Shown: positions 23,501-34,071, numbered from the stretch's first letter. The stretch: 64,000 nucleotides of DNA from Cristatella mucedo (GCA_009760855.2 WPIO01000028.1:1004501-1068500); one strand, 5' to 3'. Notes: generated from the sequence alone by a model not told the origin. Program-made: numbers and translations.

Positions 23501-24173
23501 TTGCACACGACCACTAACCGAGGATTGGATAGCTAATCAGTGAGCAGCAAGCTCTAATTGAAATTCTAATGGTTTCACCACACCCGATTTGTGTAGTTCT
23601 TTCCCACACACAAGGAGTGGTCGAGTGGCTGCACCTGGCGTTTTAGGATTTGCGGGGGTGCTCAAATACACAGGCCTAGAGCCATTACGTACAGTTATTT
23701 TAATTTTCATTGTAATGCATGGTTGAAAAATTGACTAGGACAACCGAGCTCGCACTGTATCATTTTCACTATATCGATCAACTTTTCAATGAATGTAGTG
23801 GAAAAAGTTACAATAGAGTGAAGCCGCGAAAGTCAAAGCGCCAAGTGTTCAGGGACAACTGTACGGCTATTAGGGTGCCGTTCGTAACTAAATGTGCAAA
23901 TTATTAAATAATCTTCCCTGATATTTCTGATATGCTGATCATCATAACTGCATCGTCGGTTGCAGTCCTATTAGTATCACGAATGGCAAAACGTAAACGC
24001 GACATCAGTGGATTGTGTTTACAATTCTCACGGACTCGTGTACTCACACTCAAAATTATTATTTAGGTTGGTTATTTCACGTTAAAGATCCCATGGTAGA
24101 GGATTCCAAACCCACATACAGAGGCATTGTTAGGCCAATGCCAGGCGAATTACAGTGGCGACAAACTCACTTT

Positions 24174-24380
24174 TTAGCGATAAAAGGCAAAGCGAAACTC
24201 AAGAAGAAAATTCGAAAGAGCAGCAGCGATTCGATGCAACGCCCACAGGCGTCGTAGCTGTGAAAGAGAAACGAAGAGTTGTCGAGTGAGCGACAAGCTC
24301 GCGTGCGCTTGCAACCTGTATCTACGTAGCGAGACCCGACGTCTGGCTAGAACAAATGCCGACAACTCTCCTGCAAGCAT
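24174..24380 (-). CDS. 68-residue Arg-rich ORF in the conserved tract (copy 1)
   Basis: An ATG-initiated frame reads MLAGELSAFVLARRRVSLRR and ends LSNFLLEFRFAFYR. It has about one residue in six as Arg and looks helical. The copy at 29767-29973 encodes an identical protein; the one base difference within the frame is synonymous (CTT to CTG). The high-identity tract ends at this ATG. No homologue is recognised, and a frame on the other strand (24015-24257) covers the same DNA, so coding status is unproven. Confidence 0.25.
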   Translation of the reverse strand: MLAGELSAFVLARRRVSLRRYRLQAHASLSLTRQLFVSLSQLRRLWALHRIAAALSNFLLEFRFAFYR

Positions 24381-25699
24381 CTGCACAACCATGTATGCAA
24401 AGTTAGCCGGTCTACCAGAGGAAGGAATAAAATCTGCTTTATTTCACCCTTTGCCCGTGTAGCGTTAATTGAGAGAGCACAAGTTGGCCCTGCAGCCCGT
24501 CCCCCCCGTCTGGATCCTCCCCTCCTCGATAGCGCCTAATCGTCTGCCAGGGAGTCGGAAAGGCGTCGGCGGCAGCGCCACCATGTCAGTTGCAGTTTTG
24601 GACCGTCGCATACAGTACTCGTAGTACCGCGCGCCCGTCAAGCTGGACTGTTTACCGTCTCCTGGCCTCCAAGCCTGGAGACGCAGCAATGCTATTAAAA
24701 ACTATTGCGGTAAGCCTCATTAAGTTGCTGTCTAACTGTGGCACTGGAGGCATTTCTAAAGGCCGTGTGCTGGTGACCTAGCGTCTCCCTTCCCTGCTGG
24801 TCGTCCAAGATTGGGGCGTAACCAACGGCGAGCCGAAAAAGGAGCCGGCTCTGCCTGCGATGGAAAAGGCCAGGCGACACTGTCGTCTTAACGAAGCACT
24901 CACGCTGGCGACGACGTCAGCGTGAGTGCACCACAAGGCACCTGGATCATGAAATGGAAATGGTTGTTGGGCTGACTGCTTACCGGAATAAAAATCACCC
25001 TACTTCTTTGGGGGCGGGCGAAAAGAGCTGTTAGCGATGCTGCCGTCGAGTTTTGCATAGGTTGTAATAACACAATAGTTTTATGATTCCCCTATTAACT
25101 GGCGGGGAATTTTCAGGCGATGGGTACATAGCCTGATAGCAGTGTTTATGAGGACTCTTCAAGTTGCCGTATCGCCCCAATCGGGTTCTTAGAGGCTCCG
25201 AATCGCTCGGTTATGGTTGGCACCAATTTGACTGGCTATAAATTCCAGCAGCAGCACAATTGTGCCCGGCGGCAAGCACGTGCAGAGCACCTGACGCTAA
25301 CCAGCCGGGGCTGAGATGGTCCACAAGAGGTCTGATGAAACCAGCGCTCGCCTTGCCTGATGAATGCAGCTGTATTCATTGTTTACTTGTCTGACTTGGA
25401 AGCAAAGCCCAATAATGGCTATACTGTTATGTACAAAATACGCAGCTCCCACATGCTGATAGCGACTTCAATTCGCAAAAACGTGAGAATGGCTGATACT
25501 TCACAAAGCTATACTTGTATCCGAGATTTTCTTCTTAAGACCACGAACTTTAAAGCATGGCCGTTTAAGAAAAATGTTAGCTGATTTAACATTGTTATAG
25601 TTTCAGAAGAGCCTTATCGGCTCGCTCACTGTAGGACTAGAGCCCATGATCCGGGTCGTGAAGTGCGAGCACGATACCTCCAGAAGTTCTTAAAATCAT

Positions 25700-25860
25700 T
25701 GGAAATATAAAATTAAAAAAAAAATTTCACCCGTAATGATTAAATCAAAATATTTAATTTATTAAATTAATTATATATTACATTTATTAAATTAATCAAA
25801 TTTAATCAAATTAAACTGAGACGAGATGTTACAAACTTAAATTAAAAGTAAGGAGTAGCT
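25700..25860. other. AT-rich spacer with repeated TTTAATTAAAT motifs
   Basis: A stretch of about 150 bases rich in ATTAAAT and TTAATCAAAT words lies between two SINE B fragments. Related DNA is at 22520-22680. No gene is seen. Confidence 0.5.
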
Positions 25861-26033
25861 TACTTTAGTACCCACTGCAGTTCTCGGACCCACGACCTCG
25901 GTAGCGAAGAGCGAGCACCTAAGATACAGTCACGAAAGGTAGCGATCCATCACTATCGATAATGCAATCCATGAGGTGGTGTGGCAGGTGTAATGAGAAG
26001 TTACAGAAAATGATTCAGCGGAACGTATGATTA

Positions 26034-26039
26034 AAAAAG
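26034..26039 (-). terminator. RNA polymerase III terminator (T6)
   Basis: Six T residues on the minus strand begin four bases past the 3' end of the tRNA-Arg gene, the normal Pol III stop signal. Confidence 0.85.
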
Positions 26040-26042
26040 TAC

Positions 26043-26133
26043 CGACCCCGGTGGGACTCGAACCCACAACCTCCGAATACCAACTGGCATGGCCACTAGA
26101 AGTCCGACGCGCTATCCATTGCGCCACGGGGCC
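26043..26133 (-). tRNA. tRNA-Arg(UCU), intron-containing, apparently intact
   Basis: The gene folds as a standard tRNA: acceptor stem GGCCCCG pairs with CGGGGTC (one G-U), D stem GCGC/GCGC, anticodon loop CTTCTA with anticodon TCT, T arm GTGGG TTCGAGT CCCAC, and discriminator G. Between position 37 and 38 is an 18-base intron (GTGGCCATGCCAGTTGGT), the canonical site for eukaryotic tRNA introns, and tRNA-Arg(UCU) is one of the isoacceptors that often has one in animals. Internal promoters are box A TGGCGCAATGG and box B GGTTCGAGTCC. A T6 terminator follows. The DNA around it is duplicated in decayed form at about 22.9 kb. Confidence 0.93.
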
Positions 26134-26944
26134 GATATGTTTAACCTAAATACATACCTTATAAGCTATAAAAAATTAGACATCTTTTGCAGTCACCCCC
26201 AATTGTAAGAAATAGTCTGCTTTAATATCATTTTATTACATAAGCTGGTTTGATATTCGTACTACCCAAGGCCAGTGAAAATATCACAGAATATCAAATG
26301 TGGACTTGCAAAGATGAAAGTTTAATGATACAATCTCATTTGACTTCAAAAGTTGTAAATTTTAAAAGGTGATATTTTTAACACGAATTTTAGCCGGGTG
26401 TAATATTTATTTTATTTAACTTGATATTTATTTAGTTTTAAAAATTCCGTTATCCTGGCATTTATTGTGAATTCGCTACTGATTGTAATACAGCCATTAT
26501 TCGTACTGCATCTGCACGAGCGTCGGCCACAACCGGTAGTGCTAGAGGCAGCTTGCATTAAGCGATGTCGGGTTCTAAAAGGTAGCATTGTAGTGCCCCG
26601 CGATTATGAGCTTGTCAGATGAGCCTCGATTAAGAGCTATACGGTTTGCCGCCGAGTTAGGACGCTTATGAGATGGGTGCAGTAAGCTGAGGCTTACGAG
26701 CAGCTTATATATGGTAGCGATTATTGTGACTTGCGACTTTGCTACTACATAAGGCTTGTGCCTGACCGCAGTCGTGTTTGGGAGCAACGGCCTGCCGGTC
26801 GGTAGGTCTAGCGCTGAGCGTGAGCTGCTGTGAGCCTGTTAGCGAGTCAGCAAGAATTCACCCGGTTGTACCAGCTCTAGAATACAGGCTATTATTGTGC
26901 TTTTACTAATACGTGTGTTGTTGCTAGCGCTGCGTGCGGAAATT
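26134..26944. other. no feature recognised
   Basis: AT-rich DNA to about 26500 and then more mixed sequence. The frame at 26575-26787 has no support. Confidence 0.4.
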
Positions 26945-27090
26945 TGTGCCGAGTTGCTTTAGCCCAGTGGTTTATGTGCTCGCCTCGACCAAGGTCTGGC
27001 CGATGTAGTGGGCTTCAGCTCCGTGGCATATGTAAAGCGCCTGAATAGAGATTAAGTTATCTTAGGGCGCTATACGAATGAATTATATTT
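26945..27090 (+). mobile_element. SINE family A
   Basis: The head TTGCTTTAGCCCAGTGGTTT has CGACCAAGGTCTGGCCGATG and a decayed box B (GGGCTTCAGCTCC). The hairpin AAAGCGCCTGAATAGAGATT with TTAGGGCGCTATACGAATGA is well kept. Confidence 0.85.
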
Positions 27091-27160
27091 TACATATATT
27101 GAGTACTGTGCTTCATCGTTGGCGTATTGCTAGCTTCAGGTCTTTGCACATTTCACAGGT

Positions 27161-27661
27161 TTAGACGCTACCCGAACTAGTGAGGGTGGCGCGGTCATAA
27201 TAGCATCTCGTTAGCCGCTCGCACCCGGTAGTGTGACGAATAGCTCCCGAAGCAAGCAAACTATAAGAATTAAATCTATTATTAAAATGTGAAATCTTTT
27301 GCAAGCAGGTGTGGAAAAATTTGAAGACTATTCTATTGGGCACAGGTCTTAGCCTAGTGCTCGCCTTTCGCGATCCTGACGGTAGGGGTTGATTGCAGCA
27401 GCGGGCAGCTCTGTAAGGCTTGCTACAGGTGCCAGCGGTAGCAGCCGCGGCTTTCTGACGCGACGCAAATGAGATGATGCTGAATCGGCTGACCATTAAT
27501 TTACTCACAGAATGGCAGAAGCCGGCTACAGATTCTACTTTCGAAACCAATCGCATGCGAACAGTCTCTAACGGAAGGGAAAACGTTACGATACGCGCCG
27601 TCGGAGACCGAAACGAGCATTGCACGATGCGAGTACTGAGGTCCGAGAGCAACGTCCGCAA
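27161..27661 (-). CDS. 166-codon ORF, unassigned
   Basis: An ATG-initiated frame, Arg/Ser-rich, without a recognisable domain, signal peptide or membrane segment. An opposing ATG frame at 27474-27674 (MMLNRLTINLLTEWQ...) overlaps it. The DNA is richer in CpG than its surroundings. Either could be an exon, or the frame could be chance. Confidence 0.18.
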   Translation of the reverse strand: MRTLLSDLSTRIVQCSFRSPTARIVTFSLPLETVRMRLVSKVESVAGFCHSVSKLMVSRFSIISFASRQKAAAATAGTCSKPYRAARCCNQPLPSGSRKASTRLRPVPNRIVFKFFHTCLQKISHFNNRFNSYSLLASGAIRHTTGCERLTRCYYDRATLTSSGSV

Positions 27662-27944
27662 GAGGGCGCTATAAGATTCGTCATAAAGCCTTCTCTAGTC
27701 CATTTCTGCTTAGTGGGGATAGGAAAATAGAGCGAGCTACAGCTGTTGGAATGGGATGGTTGTCGCTGAGATGCTTACCTTCGAGCTCGAAGGTCCCGGT
27801 TCAACTCCGGCGCTCTATGAAACTCGTCTTTCGGTTGTGAATGAATTGCGAGTGAAAACCTCAAGTGCATCGCTGCCGCCGCACGAGCCAGATTCACCCG
27901 TAATCATTCATATTTGTCTGCGGCTTAAGTGAAAATTTGAGGAA

Positions 27945-28250
27945 GCCATGGTTCCACGTTGCTCTCCTGACCTGAAGACATTAAAAAAAAAAGCTAAAAA
28001 CGCACCTATTTGTCAAAACATATAGTGGGTCCTTGTGATTCGTCCTTTGTGTGCTAATGCGTGCTGACAGCGTGCATGCTGCAACTAACCGTATTTGCAT
28101 GCTGACTCTGTGCATGTCACTTCTAACCATACTATTTTTGTTGACATTGCATGCTACCACTAACATATAATCATGCTTCCTTTACAGCATATTTGAAGTG
28201 CACAGAAATAGATTAAGTCTTCTATACAAATGTATCATTATTACCCTTCT
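27945..28250 (+). mobile_element. LINE family A 3' fragment
   Basis: It starts in the end of the LINE coding region (CCTGACCTGAAGACATTAAA), continues through GTGGGTCCTTGTGATTCGTC and GTGCTGACAGCGTGCATGCT, and ends in a hairpin that has lost its right arm (AGTGCACAGAAATAGATTAAG) with a CTATACAAATGTATCATTAT tail like that of SINE A. Confidence 0.75.
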
Positions 28251-28744
28251 GGAGTATTCTTTACAAAGGCCTTCAGCTGTCAGTGGTTTCTTTCTTTAGT
28301 CAATGCCATAAACAATTTTTCGCTTTGTTCACTTAATCGTGCATGTTTTTATCCTTTAACACTTCCCGGTACTTCGAGTTGTGTTCAATTCACGTCTGAC
28401 TTTGAGAAAATAGAAAGGCGAGATTTCTAGCCATTTACATTTTCCCGAAAAGTGGTATCTAAATCAATGAAATCATTATGGTTACGAATTCTTAAAATTC
28501 ACGCATTCAAGCCTTTAAATATTCATGAGAATTAAACTGTTTACACTTCTCGAAACTTTTAAGTTATGAGAGATGCAAAAGTACTTTAAACGGTATTATT
28601 TTTTAATCAAAATAAATCTTAAATAAATTGTAAATTTTAATTATGGGAGTGCATTTTTGTATTCTACTTCAAGTAAATTGTGTGGTCTCTGCCCGTTGAT
28701 CAGCGCTTTAGCGTCTTTTTCTATTAAAAAAGATATAAAAAAAT
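28251..28744. other. no feature recognised
   Basis: AT-rich sequence with no coding or repeat signature that I recognise. Confidence 0.4.
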
Positions 28745-28905
28745 TACTTTAGCTCCCTGAGAAATATAATTTCTATCCAAGTACTTCACAAATGCCGTAG
28801 GGCTTGAGCCAATGACCGCGGTCATCACATGCGTTCGCATTGACCTCAGTCATTAAAGCGAGCACCTTAACTCCTGGGTCAAACCAGGGCTGGCTTTTCG
28901 TCAAC
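28745..28905 (-). mobile_element. SINE family A, antisense, with a duplicated middle
   Basis: The minus strand has the head TTTGACCCAGGAGTTAAGGTG, then ATGACTGAGGTCAATGCGAA and ATGACCGCGGTCATTGG, so the anticodon-arm segment is repeated. The hairpin and tail are diverged. Confidence 0.65.
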
Positions 28906-29146
28906 ACAGGCTAGCGAGTACCTATAAAATCCATAAACGGGACTCGCGTACGTTGAAAATAACAGAGATGGATAGCCCCGAGACTTAAAAACCGGGAAAG
29001 AAAGACTAAAATTAATTACCGAATAAAGATGTTCCGTCGATATATAATCTTCAAGAGGTTAAATGCATGAATAAATAATGCCCTAGCCAAAAGCCTGCTC
29101 TTAGCTATTTCACGATTCAACGTGCAACTCCTCGATAATCAATTAC

Positions 29147-29320
29147 AGTCGCCCCTCGTTTATTGCGATCAATCAGTTCCAGACTACCACGATAAGTGAA
29201 TTTCAGCTGAATGACATTCTTTATTTATAAATCAAATAGTAGTTAGTTAAAGCACAGAAACTCCTTTCACGGCGCTCTAAACACAGTGCTTACATTAATA
29301 GAACCCTCTGCAGGTGTGTA
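29147..29320 (+). mobile_element. pogo/Tigger-like repeat, short copy
   Basis: GTCGCCCCTCGTTTATTGCG, CCACGATAAGTGAATTTCAG and ATTCTTTATTTATAAATCAA match the repeat at 23107. It lacks the LINE insertion seen there and ends near the left boundary of duplication copy 2. Confidence 0.6.
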
Positions 29321-29766
29321 TAGTTGACTCGGACAACCGAGCTCGCACTGTATCATTTTCACTATATCGATCAACTTTTCAATGAATGTAGTGGAAAAAG
29401 TTACAATAGAGTGAAGCCGCGAAAGTCAAAGCGCCAAGTGTTCAGGGACAACTGTACGGCTATTAGGGTGCCGTTCGTAACTAAATGTGCAAATTATTAA
29501 ATAATCTTCCCTGATATTTCTGATATGCTGATCATCATAACTGCATCGTCGGTTACAGTCCTATTAGTATCATGAATGGCAAAACGTAAACGCGACATCA
29601 GTGGATTGTGTTTACGATTCTCACGGACTCGTGTACTCACACTCAAAATTATTATTTAGGTTGGTTATTTCACGTTAAAGATCCCATGGTAGAGGATTCC
29701 AAACCCACATACAGAGGCATTGTTAGGCCAATGCCAGGCGAATTACAGTGGCGACAAACTCACTTT

Positions 29767-29973
29767 TTAGCGATAAAAGGCAAAGCGAAACTCAAGAAGA
29801 AAATTCGACAGAGCAGCAGCGATTCGATGCAACGCCCACAGGCGTCGTAGCTGTGAAAGAGAAACGAAGAGTTGTCGAGTGAGCGACAAGCTCGCGTGCG
29901 CTTGCAACCTGTATCTACGTAGCGAGACCCGACGTCTGGCTAGAACAAATGCCGACAACTCTCCTGCAAGCAT
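29767..29973 (-). CDS. 68-residue Arg-rich ORF in the conserved tract (copy 2)
   Basis: Same start, stop and protein as the frame at 24174-24380. A longer open frame extends upstream to 30159 in this copy but not in copy 1. Function is unknown, and the frame may be only a passenger of a conserved DNA tract. Confidence 0.25.
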   Translation of the reverse strand: MLAGELSAFVLARRRVSLRRYRLQAHASLSLTRQLFVSLSQLRRLWALHRIAAALSNFLLEFRFAFYR

Positions 29974-31129
29974 TTGCACTATCTTGCATGCAAAGTTAGC
30001 CGGTCTAACCCGAAGAGGAGGGAGTAAAATCTGCTTTATTTCACCCCTTGCCCGGGTAGCTTTAATTGAGAGCACAAGTTGACCCTGCAGCACCCCCTCC
30101 GTCTCGATCCTCCCCTTCTCGATAGCGCCTAATCGTCTGCCAGGGAGTCGGAAAGGCATCGGCGACAGTGCCGCCGATGTCAGTTGCAGTTTTGGACAGC
30201 AGCATACCGTACTCGTAGTACTGCACGCCGGTCAAGCTGGGCTGTTTACCGTCTCCTTGCCTCCAAGCCTGGAGACGGAGCAATGCTATTTAAATACTAC
30301 TGTGGTAAGCCTCATTAGTTGGCGTCTAACTGTGGCACTGGAGGCATTTCTAAAGGCCGTGTGCTGGTGACCTAGCGTCTCCCTTCCCTGCTGGTCGTTC
30401 AAGATTGGGGCGTAACCAACGGCGAGCCGAAAAAGCGGCCAGTTCTGCCCACGATGGAAAAAACCAGGCGACACTGTCGTCCTTGCAGAGCAATCTCGCT
30501 GGCCACGATGTCTTTGCGGTTGCACCGCAAGGCACTTGGACTGTGAATAGGAAAGGGCTGGGCTGACTGCTAACCGAAATGAAAATCATCCTACTTCTTT
30601 GAGGGTGGGTGAAAAGAGCTGTTAGTAATGCGGTCGACGCGTTTTGAGCTCAGGTTGTAACAACAGACTAGTTTTACGATCCTATTAACTGGCGATGAAT
30701 TTGCAGGCGATGGGTACATAGCCTGATAGCAATGTTTCGAGGACCCTCCCAAGTTGTCGTATCGCCTCAATCGGGTTCTTAGACGTTCCTCATTGATCGG
30801 GCTCGGTTGGCACCAATGTGACCGACTAGAGCCGCTGGCGTTAACCAGCCGTGGCCACTGAGATGGTCCACATGAGGTCTGATGGAGCCAGTGCACGCCA
30901 TGTCTGATGAATGCAGCTATATTCATTGTTTACTTGTCTGACTTGGAAGCAAAACGTAATAGTGGCTATATTATTACGTACACAATACGCAGCTACAACG
31001 TTCCGATAGTGACTTCAATTCGCGAAAACGTGAGAATGACGGATACTTCATTAGGGTATACTTGTATCAGAAATTTCCTTCTTAAGACCAAGAACTTCAA
31101 AGCATGGCCATTTAGGAAAAATGTTAAGA

Positions 31130-31275
31130 AAGCTGATTTAACATTGGTGCAGTTTCAGAAGAGCCTGATTGGCTATCGCCACCAATAAAGGACCGCTTAC
31201 TGCAGGACTCGAACCCACGACTTCGGTCGTTAGGAGCGAGCACCTTACTCCTGGGCTAAGCTACAGTTGGGAAGG
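31130..31275 (-). mobile_element. SINE family B, antisense
   Basis: On the minus strand: AGCTTAGCCCAGGAGTAAGGTG head, box B GGGTTCGAGTCC, then GGCGATAGCC and GGCTCTTCTGAAACTG, ending GTTAAATCAGC. Confidence 0.8.
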
Positions 31276-31329
31276 ATAGCGACTCATCCCTATCATCGAT
31301 GTGAACCACTATGTGGGGTGGCAGGTTTA

Positions 31330-31600
31330 ATTCGAAGTTTCGGAATAGAGGGAACTTTTCATGTGCTGTAAAGGAATCCTGATGAAATGGTTACTGGTAA
31401 CGTGCAATACGTCGTCAACAAGCACAACGTGGTTAGAGGTGATGTGCAGTGTCAACATGAAAAATACGGTTTGTGGCAGCATTCACAGCGTCAGCACGCA
31501 TTAGCAAACAAAGGGTGAAACGCAAGAACCTAATAAATGGTGCGATTGCGATAAACACGTGCGTTCGCTTTTAGCTTCTTTTTATGTATGGCCTTATAAT
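31330..31600 (-). mobile_element. LINE family A 3' UTR fragment, antisense
   Basis: ATGTGCTGTAAAGGAATCC, GGTTAGAGGTGATGTGCAG and GTCAGCACGCATTAGCA mark the LINE 3' UTR, followed by CGTGCGTTCGCTTTTAGCTT at the coding end. The hairpin itself is missing. Confidence 0.65.
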
Positions 31601-31795
31601 ATGGCAACGCCGAGTGGGCCTGAAGTATCTTTGCAAGTATTTTGTTCTAACCGCTGTATAAATTAGGAAAAAGATGAACGCGGGCACTCCTCTAAAGATC
31701 TGACGTATTTTGCAGCCAGCTCAGTACTTGCTGATCGAGCCCTCCCAGCACAGCAGTATTAGCAATTGCAACAAAGCCATCGCGTGAGTCATAAA

Positions 31796-32040
31796 AATAA
31801 TAATAAATAATAATGCACTCGATATAGCGTCCTCAGAGAACTCAATCTCTTTCTAGGCGCTTTACATTTGCTGCAAAGGGAAACGCAATTATATGGTGAG
31901 TAATAGCATGCTTGATAAACAACATGAATAACATGGTTAGGGGTGACATGCACAGGGTCAGCATGCAAATGTGGTTAGTGGCAGCATTCACAGTGTCAGC
32001 ACGCATAAGCACATGAAGGACGACTTGCAGTAAGCTGAAG
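31796..32040 (-). mobile_element. LINE family A 3' end with intact hairpin, antisense
   Basis: AATAATAATGCACTCGATAT and the hairpin GCGTCCTCAGAGAACTCAATCTC then TTTCTAGGCGC are followed by AACATGGTTAGGGGTGACAT, GCACAGGGTCAGCATGCAAA and the second repeat (GTGTCAGCACGCATAAGCAC). The 5' side is cut off at about 32030. Confidence 0.85.
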
Positions 32041-32816
32041 ATCTGTGGCACTAAAACACTTGCTGAAATCTTCATCATTAGCAAAAAAACAAAAAACTTT
32101 GCAGTGTGCGTAACTAAAATAGAAGTTTGAGCCTTTAAGACGTTAAACCTGTCTCTAAGAACAACTTACAAAATGTTCACACACTCAGCATGACGCACAT
32201 TTATCGTTCAAGAAAAAACTCTGTGTCTGAATGTCGTGGCTGATGGCGGCTTTTGCAGACAGCTATGTCGACATGCGGTCGCGCTTTGTGATGGTATGCA
32301 AAGATCATTAAAAACCTCGTGTGCTTGCAGCACCTTCGCTTCAACAGAAAGGGAAAGATCTGCAAACGGCTCAGCAAGAAAGAGAGAAAAAAGGGAAGCA
32401 CGCGATTTCGGCTGCAGATCCACACAAGGGGCCGTCGACACCAATGGCAGATGTCTCTTATCTAGAGCCACTGAAATCCTGAAACGCGTTTCCACATCTC
32501 GGATTAATGTACCCATCCCTGTCGTTAACGCCGATCACTGTGGCGCCCAGCAGTACTGGCTGATGTATTATTTTACACATTACACATCACACATCTTTTT
32601 GACACGATCTTCCGACATAAATCCACCAAGTATCTTGAAATCTGGTACAAACGAGACACCGGTCGTTCCCGAGCGATTGCCGTAGAATTCGGATGCACGC
32701 TACTCCGCTGCTGCTAGCCGAGTGAATGGCTTTGCAAGCCATCTAGTGCTGATGGCACAGCTGTATGAAATCGTCCGTCTGGTAGCGGTCTCGTCAGCAG
32801 ACATTGGAAATCTTAC
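32041..32816. other. no certain feature; ORFs on both strands
   Basis: A 149-codon plus frame (32236-32685) and a 102-codon minus frame (32208-32516) overlap. Neither has a recognisable domain or clear splice context. It could include exons of the gene suggested by the next feature. Confidence 0.3.
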
Positions 32817-32904
32817 GCAACTAATGCAACCTGCTAGCAGCAGTACACCACTTGCAATACCAGCAAAGAGAAGTTGCACGTGTTTTTTCGCATTACGTAG
32901 CCAG
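32817..32904 (-). CDS. candidate exon with a membrane segment
   Basis: The minus-strand segment between the acceptor TTTAG and the donor TTGC then GTAAGA is 88 bases: one base of a split codon and 29 codons, WLRNAKKHVQLLFAGIASGV then LLLAGCISC. Residues 9-28 form a plausible transmembrane helix with positive charges before it, as in a signal anchor or one pass of a multi-pass protein. No partner exon was found with confidence, so the protein is not identified. Confidence 0.3.
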
Positions 32905-33062
32905 CTAAACACTTAAAAGCACTTGCTTCACAACATCGCCTAGCTTGACGACATTGAAAACGAAATGACAAAAACGCAACAGCTTCTCACAGCAGACGCT
33001 TCGTTTTTGGTAGTCGTCCTCTATTTGCTTATGCGTTTTGCCGTAGTGTTTGTCGGAAATAA

Positions 33063-33245
33063 ATAATAAAAATACTAGCTGATTTAGCATCCTCTTTTTA
33101 TATAGCGGTAGAAGAGCCTTGACGGCTATCACCACCGCTTGCAGTGGCAATTAAGGATTGCCCACCGTAGGATTCGAACCCACGACCTGGGACCGAGGTC
33201 GTGAAAAGCAACCGCCTTACCTAGTGTGCCATCACGGCGCACCAA
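33063..33245 (-). mobile_element. SINE family B, antisense, near full length
   Basis: The minus strand reads CGCCGTGATGGCACACTAGG (head), GTTGCTTTTCACGACCTCGG, box B GGGTTCGAATCC, GCAAGCGGTGGTGATAGCCG, AAGGCTCTTCTACCGCTATA and finally TAAATCAGCTAGTATTTTTA. At about 180 bases it is the best model copy of the family. Confidence 0.9.
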
Positions 33246-33669
33246 CGCCGATCGGTTGATTTGCCTCCCTTGCAGCCTACGCGAAGTGCCGAGGCAGAGA
33301 CGTACTTCTCTAGAAGCAGTTTATAATTATTATTGTTAATGATAAAAGTTAGAGAAATGGAATGATACCGTGCTTGTTATTAACTTGTAGCTATTGGCTT
33401 ACTCGCAGTGAGTTAGTTGTGAATCACCCGGATAGAGATTCGATTCTCTTTGGCGCGAAATACGAATGACTTACTAGTCTACTTGGCGACTCAAGTGCAA
33501 CCCGTCGTTCCTAGCTAATCGATTCACGCCAGCCTCTAAAAGCTACCAACTCTTTAGCTTACTGGCGAGCGTACGCAACGATAGCACGCTCTGAAGCGCA
33601 AGCCCACTTTACGCATGCGATAGTAAAGAAAATTTTGGCAATAATATATATAAATATATATACATGTGT
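33246..33669. other. no feature recognised
   Basis: No coding or repeat signature beyond a SINE A-like AGAGATTCGATTCTCTTTGGCGC (two motifs) near 33433. Confidence 0.4.
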
Positions 33670-33775
33670 GTATAATTCATTTGTATAGCGCCCTAAGACA
33701 ACTTAATCTCTGTCCAGACGCCTTACATATGCCAAAGGGAGAACTCGCTCTCTCTCTCTCTTTTTCTCTCTCCCG
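33670..33775 (-). mobile_element. SINE family A tail fused to a CT-rich run
   Basis: TAATTCATTTGTATAGCGCC, CTAAGACAACTTAATCTCTG and CAGACGCCTTACATATGCC mark an antisense family A 3' end; the head is replaced by CTCTCTCTCTCT with TTT interruptions. Confidence 0.75.
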
Positions 33776-34036
33776 GTTTAAATCTGTTTCTGGCTTGTAC
33801 TATTCTTTTGTTAAAGAAGCAGCAGCGCAAGTTAAGCGGTCAATGCGACAGCAGTAGGGCCTCTAATCTCAGAGCCCGTTTTCTCTCCTTCCGCTCAATG
33901 TCGTCAGCAGCCCACACTCGGACGCTAGGCCTAGCGGCGAAGCTCGGAGGGCAGCGCCGCTGACGATGCAGCAGCGTCGGGTGGCGACGTCGGCTTGGTG
34001 GCGGTCGTCGTCGTCGCGGTCGCCATGTGTGCATGT

Positions 34037-34071
34037 GTTTGTGTGTGTGTGTGCGCGCGCGCGCGTGTGTA
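34037..34071. repeat. (GT)n(GC)n alternating purine-pyrimidine run
   Basis: TTTGTGTGTGTGTGTGCGCG continues with CGCGCGCGTGTGTAG, about 34 bases alternating, a classic Z-DNA-forming pattern, inside the CpG island. Confidence 0.9.

Larger units (their letters stand above)
23731..25990. repeat. segmental duplication, copy 1
   Basis: The segment matches 29325-31350 in the same orientation. From 23741 to 24380 the two copies align without a gap (offset 5593) and differ at only a handful of positions. After 24380 they differ at roughly one base in eight, with small indels. The right part includes a minus-strand SINE B fragment (25595-25690). The unit holds TTTCACGTTAAAGATCCCAT and a GC-rich centre, but no known gene. 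Confidence 0.85.
29325..31350. repeat. segmental duplication, copy 2
   Basis: Direct-oriented counterpart of 23731-25990, about 5.6 kb away. Identity is very high over 29334-29973 and much lower beyond. The right portion includes a complete SINE B (31130-31275) where copy 1 has only pieces. Confidence 0.85.

Noticed and set aside
24015-24257. 80-codon plus ORF conserved in both duplication copies
   Set aside because: It starts at a GTG, not an ATG, and its one difference between copies changes an amino acid; conservation is explained by the high-identity DNA tract.
27730-27880. tRNA-like stretch with GGTTCAACTCC
   Set aside because: No acceptor stem or box A could be paired; at best a decayed SINE head.
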